NCBI RefSeq assembly: GCF_012396125.1
Contig: NZ_JAAXOX010000004.1
Span: 1-64,000 of the forward strand
From: Cellulomonas denverensis
GTDB lineage: Bacteria; Actinomycetota; Actinomycetes; Actinomycetales; Cellulomonadaceae
Length of the DNA stretch: 64,000 nt
Reading direction: 5' to 3'
Numbering within the stretch: position 1 is the stretch's first letter; every line of letters starts with the position of its first letter. A program made the translations under genes and the position numbers. Under the pieces are notes generated by a model. It was not told the DNA's origin. It was given only the letters and a program-made list of their open reading frames with translations, and ran no database searches. Positions 32,605-42,200 of this stretch are shown in pieces.

Positions 32605-33822
32605 TCACCCCTGGGCCAGCCGGTCCAGGGCGAGCGCGGCCAGCACCGCCGGTCCGACCGCGAGCGCCTCGTCGGCGAACCGGGCCTGCGGGGAGTGGTT
32701 GTACGCCGCGGTCATCGGATCCGCCCCGGCGATCGTCGCGCCCAGCCCGAGGTAGACGCCCGGCACCTGCTCCAGCACGTAGGAGAAGTCCTCCGCCCCG
32801 GCGATCGGCTGCGGCGCCTCGTACCAGGACCGTTCGCCGAACAGCCCGGTGGTCAGCTCCCGGGCCCGGTCGGTCTCCTCCGGCCGGTTCACGGTCACCG
32901 GGTAGCCAGGCCGGTAGTCGACGGTCACGGTCAGCCCGTGCGCCGCGGCCACCCCCTCGCACACCCGGCGCAGCCGCTCCGGCACCCGGTGGTGCACCTC
33001 CTCGGAGAAGGTCCGCACCGTGGCCTCCAGCACCGCGCTGGACCCGATCACGTTGTCGGCGGTGCCCGCGGCGATCCGGCCGACCGTGACCACCACCGGG
33101 TCGAAGACGTCGAACTGCCGGGTCACCATCGCCTGCAACGCCAGCACGATCTCCGCGGCGACCGGCACCGGGTCCTGCGCCAGCTGCGGCATCGAGCCGT
33201 GACCGCCCTTGCCGTGCACCGTCACCCGCACCGAGTCGGCGGCGGCCAGCATCGTCCCGGACCGGCCGGCGACCAGCCCGGTGGGCAGCACCGCGGACAT
33301 CACGTGCAGCCCGTAGGCCCCGACCACCCGATCGCCGGCGGCGTCCAGCACCCCGTCCTCGATCATCGGCTCCGCCCCGCCCGGACCCTCTTCGCCGGGC
33401 TGGAACATGAACACCACCGACCCGGCGATCCGGTCCCGGCGCGCGGCCAACAGCCTGGCGGCACCGACCAGCCCGGCGGTGTGCAGGTCGTGCCCGCAGG
33501 CGTGCATCACCCCGGCGTGCTCGCTGGCGAAGGGCTCGTCGGAGTCCTCGGTCACCGGCAGGGCGTCCATGTCCCCGCGCAGCAGCACCGCCGGGCCCGG
33601 CCGGTCGCCACGCAGCACCGCAGTCACCGAGCTCATCGACTCCCCGGTGGTCACCTCCAGGCCGAGCGGGGCCAGCGCGTCCAGCACCAGCTGCTGGGTC
33701 CGGGGCAGGTCGAGCCCGAGTTCGGGCACCCGGTGCAGCGCATGCCGCAGGGCCGCCACCTCGGGCAGCTGGGCCTGGGCGTCGGAGCGCAGGGCGGACA
33801 GGTCATCGGGGTGCAGGTACAT
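32605..33822 (-). CDS. M20D family amidohydrolase/carboxypeptidase
   Basis: This 405-residue metalloenzyme belongs to the M20D (hippurate hydrolase/IAA-amino acid hydrolase) group. Metal-binding motifs are VLLRGDMDALPV, MHACGHDLHTAG and FQPGEEGPGGAEPM, with a late His in YNHSPQARF. It hydrolyses N-acyl amino acids in related enzymes. The start at 33822 is preferred as it leaves 1 nt after the MHS transporter stop; a longer reading frame begins inside that gene. The transporter probably imports the substrate. Confidence 0.92.
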   Translation of the reverse strand: MYLHPDDLSALRSDAQAQLPEVAALRHALHRVPELGLDLPRTQQLVLDALAPLGLEVTTGESMSSVTAVLRGDRPGPAVLLRGDMDALPVTEDSDEPFASEHAGVMHACGHDLHTAGLVGAARLLAARRDRIAGSVVFMFQPGEEGPGGAEPMIEDGVLDAAGDRVVGAYGLHVMSAVLPTGLVAGRSGTMLAAADSVRVTVHGKGGHGSMPQLAQDPVPVAAEIVLALQAMVTRQFDVFDPVVVTVGRIAAGTADNVIGSSAVLEATVRTFSEEVHHRVPERLRRVCEGVAAAHGLTVTVDYRPGYPVTVNRPEETDRARELTTGLFGERSWYEAPQPIAGAEDFSYVLEQVPGVYLGLGATIAGADPMTAAYNHSPQARFADEALAVGPAVLAALALDRLAQG

Positions 33823-33823
33823 C

Positions 33824-35110
33824 TCAGGGCTCCGATCCAGCAACGACGGCGGCACGGGTCCCGGCCACCGTATCGACGGGGTACAACAGCTTCTCGCCGA
33901 CCAGCCACGAGCCGACGGCGGAGACGGTCAGGCCGAGCGCGGCGTACACCGGCACCAGGCCGAGCCGGTCGTGGGAGATCAGCCACTCGGCGACGAACAG
34001 GAAGGTGCCGCCGAACACCGCGATCGCCGCCCCGGCCGGCACGCCGAGCCCCACCGCCCGGACCGGCACCGGGAACAGCCGCGCCCCGGCCACCGGCGTG
34101 ACGCCGAGCTGTAGGCCGACGCAGATCGTGAACAGCGGCGCGGCCACCAGGTACGGCACCACCCCGGCGGCCAGCCCGAGCATCAGCGGGATCACCAGCA
34201 CCGCGGCGGCGGTGAAGCCGAGCCGGATCATCCGCAGCGGCCCGACCCGGTCGGACAGGAAGCCGGAGCCGATCATCGCCACCAGCAGGCAGATCAGCGC
34301 GACGGTGTGCTGCCCGGTGGCCTGCTCCTCGGTGTAGTACCCGGTGTGCCCGGCGAACTCCGGCAGGTACACCGAGCCGAAGTACACCCCCATCGTCGAT
34401 CCGATCGTGAGCATGAACGCCAGCACCATCCGGCCCGCGTGCCGGCGCAGCAGCGCACCGGCGGGTTCGGCCCCGGCGGCCCGGGCCCGCTCGAAGATCT
34501 CCGACTCGGGCACCCCGCGCCGGATCCACAGCGCGAGCAGCCCGCACAGCCCGGCGATCAGGAACGCGATCCGCCAGCCACCGTCCCGGACCCCGTCCCC
34601 GCCCAGCACGGCCAGCAGCACCGCCAGCACCACCGTGCCGCCCAGGGTGCCGAGTGCGTCGCCGGAGTAGGCGAACGCCCCGTAGCGGTACCGGCGCCGC
34701 GGCGGGGCGACCTCCACCACATAGGTCGCGGCGGTGGCCACCTCGCCGCCCATCGCGATCCCCTGCAGCACCCGGGCGGCCACCACGATCACCGCCGCCC
34801 ACGGCCCGGCCACCGCCACCGTCGGCGCGGCCGCGATCACCAGCGAGCCGATCGCGATCAGCGTCACCGAGACCAGCAGCCCGGTGCGGCGCCCCCGGGT
34901 GTCGGTGATCCGGCCCATCACGAAGGAGCCGACCGGCCGGGCGACGAACCCGGCGGCGAACACCGCGTAGGCGCCCAGCACCTTGGCCACCGGGTCGTCG
35001 CCCGGGAAGATCTGTCCGGCGAAGTACGGCGCCAGCAGCCCGTACATGGTCCAGTCCAGCGATTCGACGAAGATCCCCGCCGTGCTGGCCACCACCACCC
35101 GTCGGCGCAT
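33824..35110 (-). CDS. MFS transporter of the metabolite:H+ symporter (MHS) family
   Basis: This 428-residue, 12-helix transporter starts with the MHS-like STAGIFVESLDWTMYGLLAP. It has the family motif GRITDTRGRRTGLLVS between helices 2 and 3 and the helix-4/5 block ARVLQGIAMGGEVATAATYV. Such proteins import organic acids, betaines or shikimate-like compounds by proton symport. It is directly upstream of, and coupled to, the M20D amidohydrolase. The 108-nt gap to the divergent helicase-accessory gene holds the promoters. Confidence 0.9.
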   Translation of the reverse strand: MRRRVVVASTAGIFVESLDWTMYGLLAPYFAGQIFPGDDPVAKVLGAYAVFAAGFVARPVGSFVMGRITDTRGRRTGLLVSVTLIAIGSLVIAAAPTVAVAGPWAAVIVVAARVLQGIAMGGEVATAATYVVEVAPPRRRYRYGAFAYSGDALGTLGGTVVLAVLLAVLGGDGVRDGGWRIAFLIAGLCGLLALWIRRGVPESEIFERARAAGAEPAGALLRRHAGRMVLAFMLTIGSTMGVYFGSVYLPEFAGHTGYYTEEQATGQHTVALICLLVAMIGSGFLSDRVGPLRMIRLGFTAAAVLVIPLMLGLAAGVVPYLVAAPLFTICVGLQLGVTPVAGARLFPVPVRAVGLGVPAGAAIAVFGGTFLFVAEWLISHDRLGLVPVYAALGLTVSAVGSWLVGEKLLYPVDTVAGTRAAVVAGSEP

Positions 35111-35218
35111 CGCGCGTCCCACCCCTCCGTCGGCTGACCGGTGCGCAGATGGTGCACCAGCACTCCGCCCACCGGCCCGCGGCACGCCGCAGCGGCCCGG
35201 CCACGTATCGTGGTGCGG

Positions 35219-37462
35219 ATGTCCACGTACAGCGAGCACCTGCGCGCACGGTCGGACGAGCAGCTCGTGGACCTGCTGCTGCGCCGGCCCGATCTGGCGC
35301 ACCCGTCCCCGGCCACCCTGTCCTCGCTGGCCGCCCGCGCCACCAGCCGCCCGAGCCTGGACCGCGCGCTGGCCGGCCTGGACGCCGGGGTGCTGCAGGC
35401 GATCGAGGCCGTGGTGGTGCTGGACCGGGACACCGGGTTGCGGGCCCGGGACGTGGTGGCCGCGATCGGGGGTGGCCGGGGCGACGGGGCGCTGGTCCGC
35501 GAGCGCCTGCGCACCGCCACCGAGCTGGCCCTGCTGTACCCGGTGTCCGGTGGTGCGGGCGATCCCGCGCTGCGGCCGGCGCCGGGCCTGGCGGAGGCGC
35601 TGGGCCCGGTGGTGGCGGGGCTGTCCCCCGTGCTGACCGGAGCGGTGCTGCCCGACCCGCTGCCGGAGGTCTCCCCCGCCGCCCGGGCCGTGCTGGACGC
35701 GCTGACCTGGGGACCGCCGGTGGGCCGGCGACCGACCGAGGGCCCGGGTGCGGCGGCGGCGGACGAGCTGATCGCGGCCGGACTGCTGCAGGCCGCCGAC
35801 CGCGACCGGGTGGTGCTGCCCCGGGACGTCGCCCTGCGGCTGCGCGGTGGCCGGGTGCACGCCGAACCGAGCCGGCCGCCGGTGCCCGCCGCCGCACCGG
35901 TTCGCCGGGCGGACCTGGTGGCGGCCGAGTCGGTGGCCGCGGCCGAGCGGGCGGTGCGCCTGGTGGCCGGGCTGGTGGAGCTGTGGGCGACCACCCCGCC
36001 GCCGGTGCTGCGGGCCGGGGGCGCCGGGGTGCGCGACCTGCGCCGCACTGCGCAGCAGCTGGGCGTGCCGGAGCCCGAGGCGGCGCTGTGGATCGAGCTG
36101 GCCGCGATCGGTGGCCTGATCCGGGACGACGGCGAGGAGCGCCCGCACTACCGGCCGACCGCCACCGCCGACGAGTGGGCCGCCCGCGACCTGCCGGAGC
36201 GCTGGTCCGCCCTGGCCGGCTGGTGGGCGCAGACCACCCGGTGGCCGGCGTTGGTCGGCACCCGTGACGACCGGGCCCTGGTCCGGCCGCCGCTCGGCCC
36301 CGAACTGGCCCGCCCGTGGGCGCCCCGGCTGCGCCGCCAGGTGCTGGCCGCACTGGCCGACCTACCGCCGGGCAGCGCCCCGGCCGCCGACGACGTGCGC
36401 GACCTGCTCGCCTGGCAGGCGCCGCGGGCGGTGCCGCCGGCCGAGGCGATCGGTGCGGTGCTGACCGAGGCCGGGCTGCTCGGGCTGCTCGGCGCCGGGG
36501 CGCTGGCCGGCGCCGGGCGTGCGCTGCTGGCCGAGCAGGACCCGGCCGCCGCCCTGGCCACGGATCTGCCCCCGGCGGTGGACGACCTGCTGTTGCAGGG
36601 CGACCTGACCGGCGTGGTGCCCGGCCGTCCCTCCGCGGAGCTGGACCGGCTGATCGAGGCCACCGCCGTGGTGGAGTCCCGGGGCGGGGCGGTGACGATC
36701 CGGTTCACCCCGGAGTCGGTGCGCCGGGCCCTGGACGCCGGCCGCGGCGCCGACGAGCTGCTGGCCGAGCTGGCCGCGCACACCCGGGGCGGGGTGCCGC
36801 AGCCGCTGGAGTACCTGGTCCGGGATGCCGCGCGTCGGCACGGGCTGCTGCGCGGCGGGTCGGCCACCTCCTACCTGCGCACCGAGGACCCCACCCTGCT
36901 GGCCGGGCTGGCCGAGGACCCCAAGCTGGCCGGGCTGGGCCTGATCCGGCTGGCCCCGACCGTGCTGGCCGCCCAGGCGCCGCTGGCCGACCTGCTCGCC
37001 GCGCTGCGCGCCCGGGGCCTGGCGCCGGTGGCCGAGACCCCGGACGGCCGGGTGCTGCACGCCGCACCGGTGCAGCAGCGGATCCCGCCCGCCCGCCGCC
37101 GCCCGGCCGAGCGGGTGGACACCATCGACCCGGCCGAGCGCGCCGCCACCCTGGTGCAGGTGCTGCGGCGCGGGGAGTCCCCGGCGGGCGGACTGCGCAC
37201 CGGTCCGCGCACCGGGGGAACAGACGACCCCGGCACGGCGTTGGCCACCCTGCGTGAGGCGGCCGCCGACCATGCCGAGGTCTGGCTGGAGCTGGTGGGC
37301 CCCCGCGGCGCCCTGGAACGGCGCCGGGTGCGGCCGCTGCGCGTCGACGGCGGGCGGGTCCGGGTCACCGACACCGCCCGGGATGCCGAGATCGTCGTCG
37401 CCGCCCACCGTGTCGCCGGGGTGACCCGGATCGAGAACCAGGCTGAAGGAGTCGCCCCGTGA
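35219..37462 (+). CDS. XPB/Ssl2-like helicase-associated protein
   Basis: This 747-residue Ala/Leu/Arg-rich protein lacks Walker motifs. It starts STYSEHLRARSDEQLVDLLL and has winged-helix-like repeats through residues 50-400. Its C-terminal half contains IRFTPESVRRALDAG and EYLVRDAARRHG, typical of the helicase C-terminal-domain-3 family found beside actinobacterial XPB. In mycobacteria the homologue also adjoins ercc3. The 3' end overlaps the XPB GTG by 4 nt (GTGA), implying a stoichiometric partner. The exact function is unproven. Confidence 0.85.
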   Translation: MSTYSEHLRARSDEQLVDLLLRRPDLAHPSPATLSSLAARATSRPSLDRALAGLDAGVLQAIEAVVVLDRDTGLRARDVVAAIGGGRGDGALVRERLRTATELALLYPVSGGAGDPALRPAPGLAEALGPVVAGLSPVLTGAVLPDPLPEVSPAARAVLDALTWGPPVGRRPTEGPGAAAADELIAAGLLQAADRDRVVLPRDVALRLRGGRVHAEPSRPPVPAAAPVRRADLVAAESVAAAERAVRLVAGLVELWATTPPPVLRAGGAGVRDLRRTAQQLGVPEPEAALWIELAAIGGLIRDDGEERPHYRPTATADEWAARDLPERWSALAGWWAQTTRWPALVGTRDDRALVRPPLGPELARPWAPRLRRQVLAALADLPPGSAPAADDVRDLLAWQAPRAVPPAEAIGAVLTEAGLLGLLGAGALAGAGRALLAEQDPAAALATDLPPAVDDLLLQGDLTGVVPGRPSAELDRLIEATAVVESRGGAVTIRFTPESVRRALDAGRGADELLAELAAHTRGGVPQPLEYLVRDAARRHGLLRGGSATSYLRTEDPTLLAGLAEDPKLAGLGLIRLAPTVLAAQAPLADLLAALRARGLAPVAETPDGRVLHAAPVQQRIPPARRRPAERVDTIDPAERAATLVQVLRRGESPAGGLRTGPRTGGTDDPGTALATLREAAADHAEVWLELVGPRGALERRRVRPLRVDGGRVRVTDTARDAEIVVAAHRVAGVTRIENQAEGVAP

Positions 37463-39147
37463 CCGACGGACCCCTGATCGTCCAGAGCGACAAGACCCTG
37501 CTGCTGGAGGTCGACCACGAGCGGGCGGAGGCCTGCCGCCGGGCCATCGCGCCGTTCGCCGAGCTGGAGCGCGCGCCCGAGCACGTGCACACCTACCGGC
37601 TGACCCCGCTCGGCCTGTGGAACGCCCGGGCCGCGGGCCACGACGCCGAGCAGGTGGTGGACGTGCTGCTCGAGTACTCCCGCTACCCGGTGCCGCACGC
37701 CCTCCTGGTCGACGTGGCCGAGACGATGTCCCGCTACGGGCGGCTGCAACTGGTGCAGGACCCGGCCCGCGGCCTGGTGCTGCACGCGCTGGACCCGGCG
37801 GTGCTGGCCGAGGTGCTGCGCTCCAAGCGGACCGCCGGCTTGGTCGGGCAGCGGATCGACGACACCGACGTGGTGGTGCACCCCTCCGAGCGCGGCACCC
37901 TGAAGCAGGCGCTGCTCAAGCTGGGCTGGCCCGCCGAGGATCTGGCCGGGTACGTCGACGGCGAGGCGCACGCGATCGACCTGGACGAGTCCGGCGAGTC
38001 CAACCCCGGCCCGGACGGCGCGCCCCGGCCCTGGCAGCTGCGGCCGTACCAGGCCGAGGCCGCCGACGGGTTCTGGCACGGCGGCTCCGGGGTGGTGGTG
38101 CTGCCCTGTGGCGCCGGCAAGACGCTGGTCGGCGCCGCGGCCATGGCCCGGTCCAAGACCACCACGCTGATCCTGGTGACCAACACCGTCTCCGCCCGGC
38201 AGTGGCGGGACGAGCTGATCCGCCGCACCACGCTGACCGAGGACGAGATCGGCGAGTACTCCGGTGCCCGCAAGGAGATCCGCCCGGTGACCATCGCGAC
38301 CTACCAGGTGCTGACCATGCGCCGCAAGGGCGTCTACCCGCACCTGGAGCTGCTGGACGCCCGGGACTGGGGCCTGATCCTCTACGACGAGGTGCACCTG
38401 CTGCCGGCCCCGATCTTCCGGATGACCGCCGACCTGCAGGCCCGGCGCCGGCTCGGCCTGACCGCCACCCTGGTCCGGGAGGACGGCCGCGAGGACGAGG
38501 TGTTCAGCCTGATCGGGCCCAAGCGGTACGACGCGCCCTGGAAGGACATCGAGGCGCAGGGCTACATCGCCCCCGCCGACTGTGTCGAGGTGCGCCTGAC
38601 CCTGCCCGACCGGGACCGGATGACCTACGCCACCGCCGAGCCGGAGGACAAGTACCGGCTGGCCGCCAGCGCCCCGGGCAAGATCCGGGTGGTCGAGCAG
38701 CTGGTCCGCCGGCACGCCGGGGAACCGACCCTGGTGATCGGGCAGTACCTGGACCAGCTGGAGGAGCTGGCCGAGGACATCGGCGCCCCGGTGATCACGG
38801 GCGCCACCACCGTCACCGAGCGGCAGCGGCTGTTCGACGCCTTCCGCGCCGGGGAGCTGACCACCCTGGTGGTGTCCAAGGTCGCCAACTTCTCGATCGA
38901 CCTGCCCGAGGCGTCGGTGGCGATCCAGGTCTCCGGCTCCTTCGGCTCCCGGCAGGAGGAGGCGCAGCGGCTCGGCCGGTTGCTGCGACCGAAGGGCGAC
39001 GGCCGCACCGCGCACTTCTACGCCGTGGTCGCCCGGGACACCGTGGACCAGGAGTTCGCCGCCCACCGGCAGCGCTTCCTGGCCGAGCAGGGGTACGCCT
39101 ACCGGATCGTGGACGCGGAGGACCTGGATCAGGCCACTGCCGGGTGA
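37459..39147 (+). CDS. DNA repair helicase XPB (Ercc3 type)
   Basis: This 562-residue superfamily 2, 3'-5' helicase has an N-terminal damage-recognition-like domain (1-190), Walker A LPCGAGKTLVGA (about 215), DEVH box ILYDEVHLLP (about 306) and the XPB-specific RED motif LVREDGREDE (about 338). Motif VI is SRQEEAQRLGRLLRPKG. Bacterial XPB unwinds DNA and is linked to repair or transcription-coupled processes. The start is GTG, overlapping the accessory gene. Confidence 0.96.
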   Translation: MTDGPLIVQSDKTLLLEVDHERAEACRRAIAPFAELERAPEHVHTYRLTPLGLWNARAAGHDAEQVVDVLLEYSRYPVPHALLVDVAETMSRYGRLQLVQDPARGLVLHALDPAVLAEVLRSKRTAGLVGQRIDDTDVVVHPSERGTLKQALLKLGWPAEDLAGYVDGEAHAIDLDESGESNPGPDGAPRPWQLRPYQAEAADGFWHGGSGVVVLPCGAGKTLVGAAAMARSKTTTLILVTNTVSARQWRDELIRRTTLTEDEIGEYSGARKEIRPVTIATYQVLTMRRKGVYPHLELLDARDWGLILYDEVHLLPAPIFRMTADLQARRRLGLTATLVREDGREDEVFSLIGPKRYDAPWKDIEAQGYIAPADCVEVRLTLPDRDRMTYATAEPEDKYRLAASAPGKIRVVEQLVRRHAGEPTLVIGQYLDQLEELAEDIGAPVITGATTVTERQRLFDAFRAGELTTLVVSKVANFSIDLPEASVAIQVSGSFGSRQEEAQRLGRLLRPKGDGRTAHFYAVVARDTVDQEFAAHRQRFLAEQGYAYRIVDAEDLDQATAG

Positions 39148-39311
39148 CGGCGACCCCTAGACCGGGGGTGCACGACCACCCATCACGGCGCGCCGCCCGC
39201 TAGGTTGCTGCCCGGCGGGTCCTCGGCAGCGGACGTCCCCTCGGCGCCGCGGGAACCCGCCCGGCGCCCGCCTCGTTGGGGTGGGCACCGCCGCACGAAG
39301 GGATTGCCCGC

Positions 39312-41339
39312 TTGCCGGTCCTGTCGCCCGTCCTCAGCCTGGCCGTCGCCGCCGGCGCCGCGCTCGGCCCCGCCGCCGCGCCCGCCGCCCTGCCGATGAC
39401 CGACCCGGTCGCCCTCAGCTCGGAGATCACCGACACCTCGGGGGTGCTGAGCGGATCGCAGACCTCGCAGGTGCAGTCCGCCCTGGACCAGCTCGCCGAG
39501 GACACCGACTACCAGCTCTACGTGGTGTACGTGCCGGACTTCGGTGGGAGCACGCCCGCCGACTGGGCCGACCAGGCCGCGAGCCTGACCGGACTCGGCT
39601 CGCAGGACCTGGTGCTGGCGGTCGCCACCGACGCGCGGGTCTACACCCTGGCGCCGCTGAACGTGCCCGGCCTGTCCTCCGGGGACCTGGACTCGGTGGC
39701 CGTGGACGTCGAGGACCAACTGCGCGACAACAACTGGGCCGGTGCCGCGATCACCGCGGCGGACGGCATCCGGTCGGCGGCCACCGGTGGTGGCGGGTCC
39801 GCGCTGGGCTGGGTGTTCATCGGCGGACTGGTGCTGATCGTCGCGATCACGCTGATCGCCTGGGTCGCGTCCCGCCGGCGGGCCCGCAGCGGTGCACCGG
39901 CCGGGGTCGGTGGCCGCGGCGGGGCGGCGGCGCAGATCCCCACCGCGGAGCTGGACCGGCGTTCGGCCTCCGCGCTGGTCGGGATCGACGACGACCTGCG
40001 CACCGCCGAACAGGAGCTCGGCTTCGCCCAGGCCCAGTTCGGCCCGGAGGCGACCGGTGAGTTCGAGCGGGTGCTGGCCCAGGCCAAGGCGCAGGTGACC
40101 GAGGCGTTCCGGCTGCGCCAGACCCTGGACGACGACATCCCGGACACCGAGCCCCAGGTCCGGGAGACCGCCACCCGGATCCTGCAGATCGTCGAGCAGG
40201 TGTCGGCCGCGCTGGAGGCGCAGAACCAGGCGTTCAGCAAGCTGCGCGAGGTGGAGGAGCGTGCCGGGGCCGCCCTGCAGGAGCACGCGCGCTCCGCCGC
40301 GGACCAGCGCGCCCGGATCCCCGCCGCCCGCACCACCCTGGACACCCTGGCCGCCCGGTACCCCGCCGACGCGCTGGCCTCGGTGCGGCAGAACCCGGAC
40401 CAGGCCACCGCCCTGCTGGACGAGGTGCAGACCGCGCTGGCCCAGGGCGAGCAGGCGGTGCAGGCCGGTGACCGGCGCACCGCCGCGCGCTACGCCCGGG
40501 CCGCCCAGGAGGCGCTGGGCCAGGTGCGCACCCTGCTGGACGCGGTGGACCAGGCCGGCGCCGAGCTGGCCACCATCGGCGCCCGGCTGGACGCCGGGAT
40601 CGCCTCGATCTCCGCGGATCTGGACGACGCGGCCCGGATGGCCCCCCGGGACGCCACGGTGCAGACCCGGGCGGCCGAGGCGCGGGCCGCGATCGAGTCC
40701 GCCCGGACCGCCCGCACCGGCAGCGGCGACCCGCTGGCCGCGCTGCGCGGGCTCACCGCCGCGGAGGCCGCGATCGACAACGCGCTGGCCCCGATGCGGG
40801 AGGCCGCGGACCGGGCCCGGCGCGCCCAGGGCCTGCTGGACCAGGTGCTCGGCCGGGTCGCCGCCGGACTGCGCGGCACCGGCGACTTCATCGACACCCG
40901 TCGCGGCGTGGTCGGCCCGCAGGCCCGCACCCGGCTGGCGGAGGCCGACCGGCTGTACCGGACCGCGGCCGACCAGCGCGACAGCGACCCCGAGCGCGCC
41001 CTGGTGGCCGCCCAGCAGGCCGAACAGCGGGTCGCGGAGGCCCAGCGGCTGGCGCAGCAGGACGTGGAGGAGCACGACCGGCGCAACCGGCCGGGCAGTG
41101 GCGGCGGCGGCCTGGACGGGATCGGCGGCATGGTGCTCGGCGGGATCCTGATCGACTCGATCCTGCGCGGCAGCGGCGGCGGCTTCGGCGGCGGCGGGCA
41201 CCGGGGCGGCGGGCACCGCGGGGGTGGCTTCGGCGGTGGCGGCTTCGGCGGCGGTGGCCGCGGGGGTGGCTTCGGCGGCGGCGGCCGTGGAGGTGGCTTC
41301 GGCGGCGGTGGCGGCGGTGGCCGCGGCGGCGGGTTCTGA
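39312..41339 (+). CDS. TPM-domain (YgcG-like) membrane protein with Gly-rich tail
   Basis: This 675-residue protein has a signal-like hydrophobic start and an extracytoplasmic TPM domain (about residues 40-160, with SEITDTSGVLSGSQTSQVQS and ALDQLAEDTDYQLYVVYVPD). A membrane helix follows (FIGGLVLIVAITLIAWVA, about 170-187), then a 430-residue Ala/Glu/Arg helical, coiled-coil-rich cytoplasmic region. It ends in a GGGFGGGG-type tail of 60 residues. The TTG at 39312 has AAGGGA 8 nt upstream; TTG at 39276 would add 12 residues. It is followed by pspA after 72 nt, so both may act in membrane stress. Confidence 0.85.
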   Translation: MPVLSPVLSLAVAAGAALGPAAAPAALPMTDPVALSSEITDTSGVLSGSQTSQVQSALDQLAEDTDYQLYVVYVPDFGGSTPADWADQAASLTGLGSQDLVLAVATDARVYTLAPLNVPGLSSGDLDSVAVDVEDQLRDNNWAGAAITAADGIRSAATGGGGSALGWVFIGGLVLIVAITLIAWVASRRRARSGAPAGVGGRGGAAAQIPTAELDRRSASALVGIDDDLRTAEQELGFAQAQFGPEATGEFERVLAQAKAQVTEAFRLRQTLDDDIPDTEPQVRETATRILQIVEQVSAALEAQNQAFSKLREVEERAGAALQEHARSAADQRARIPAARTTLDTLAARYPADALASVRQNPDQATALLDEVQTALAQGEQAVQAGDRRTAARYARAAQEALGQVRTLLDAVDQAGAELATIGARLDAGIASISADLDDAARMAPRDATVQTRAAEARAAIESARTARTGSGDPLAALRGLTAAEAAIDNALAPMREAADRARRAQGLLDQVLGRVAAGLRGTGDFIDTRRGVVGPQARTRLAEADRLYRTAADQRDSDPERALVAAQQAEQRVAEAQRLAQQDVEEHDRRNRPGSGGGGLDGIGGMVLGGILIDSILRGSGGGFGGGGHRGGGHRGGGFGGGGFGGGGRGGGFGGGGRGGGFGGGGGGGRGGGF

Positions 41340-41411
41340 GCCCGCCGATCTGGACAGTGACGACGACGGCCCGTCCCCGGGCCGGATGTTCCCCGAGAAG
41401 GAAGGCATGAC

Positions 41412-42149
41412 ATGACGGAGAAGCAGAGCATCTTCGGCCGGATCACCCAGCTGGCGCGGGCGAACATCAACGCGCTGCTGGACCAGGCCGAGGACCCGCA
41501 GAAGATGCTGGACCAGCTGGTGCGCGACTACACCGGCTCGATCCAGGACGCCGAGAAGGCCATCGCCCAGACCATCGGCAATCTCCGCCTGGCCGAGCAG
41601 GACTACGCCGAGGACGTCGCCGCGGCCCGGGAGTGGGGCAGCAAGGCGCTGGCCGCCTCCGCCCGCGCGGACCAGTACCGCAGCGCCGGCGACACCGTGA
41701 ACGCGGACAAGTTCGACAACCTGGCCAAGGTCGCGATCAGCAAGCAGATCGCCGCCGAGCAGGAGGTCAAGACCGCCGAGCCGATGATCGCTTCCCAGCG
41801 GGACACCGCGGAGCGGCTGAAGTCGGGCCTGGCCCAGATGAAGGACAAGCTCACCGAGCTGAAGTCCCGCCGCGACAGCCTGGTCGCCCGGCAGAAGTCC
41901 GCCCAGGCCCAGCAGCAGGTGCAGCAGGCGATCGGCACGATCAACGTGCTGGACCCGACCAGCGAGATCTCCCGGTTCGAGGAGAAGGTCCGCCGCGAGG
42001 AGGCGCTGGCGATGGGCCAGGCCGAGATCGCCGCGTCCTCGCTGGACGCCCAGTTCGCCGAGCTGGAGTCCGCCGGCACCGAGATCGAGGTCGAGGCCCG
42101 GCTGGCCCAGCTCAAGGCCGGCCGCCCCACCCCGCAGATCGAGGGCTGA
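41412..42149 (+). CDS. PspA/IM30 family membrane-stress protein
   Basis: This 245-residue protein is almost all coiled-coil helix. It has IFGRITQLARANINALLDQA and EDPQKMLDQLVRDYTGSIQD, the PspA/IM30 hallmarks of the amphipathic N-terminal helices, and a long central hairpin of Lys/Glu/Gln/Ala. It is an ESCRT-III-like peripheral membrane protein that stabilises damaged membranes. A GAGAAGGAAGG ribosome-binding region lies upstream. Read-through from the TPM gene is likely. Confidence 0.93.
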   Translation: MTEKQSIFGRITQLARANINALLDQAEDPQKMLDQLVRDYTGSIQDAEKAIAQTIGNLRLAEQDYAEDVAAAREWGSKALAASARADQYRSAGDTVNADKFDNLAKVAISKQIAAEQEVKTAEPMIASQRDTAERLKSGLAQMKDKLTELKSRRDSLVARQKSAQAQQQVQQAIGTINVLDPTSEISRFEEKVRREEALAMGQAEIAASSLDAQFAELESAGTEIEVEARLAQLKAGRPTPQIEG

Positions 42150-42162
42150 GTCCCCCGGCGCG

Positions 42163-42193
42163 CGGCCCGTCACCCCGGTGGGGTGGCGGGCCG
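42163..42193. terminator. Bidirectional terminator hairpin between pspA and the amidotransferase gene
   Basis: A 14-bp stem (CGGCCCGTCACCCC pairing with GGGGTGGCGGGCCG, one wobble) with a 3-nt loop lies between two convergent genes. No U-tract is present. Confidence 0.75.
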
Positions 42194-42200
42194 TCGTGCG

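Noticed and set aside
39183-42173. A minus-strand reading frame of about 1000 codons opposite the TPM and pspA genes.
   Set aside because: Shadow of two well-supported plus-strand genes; no ribosome-binding site or recognisable domain.
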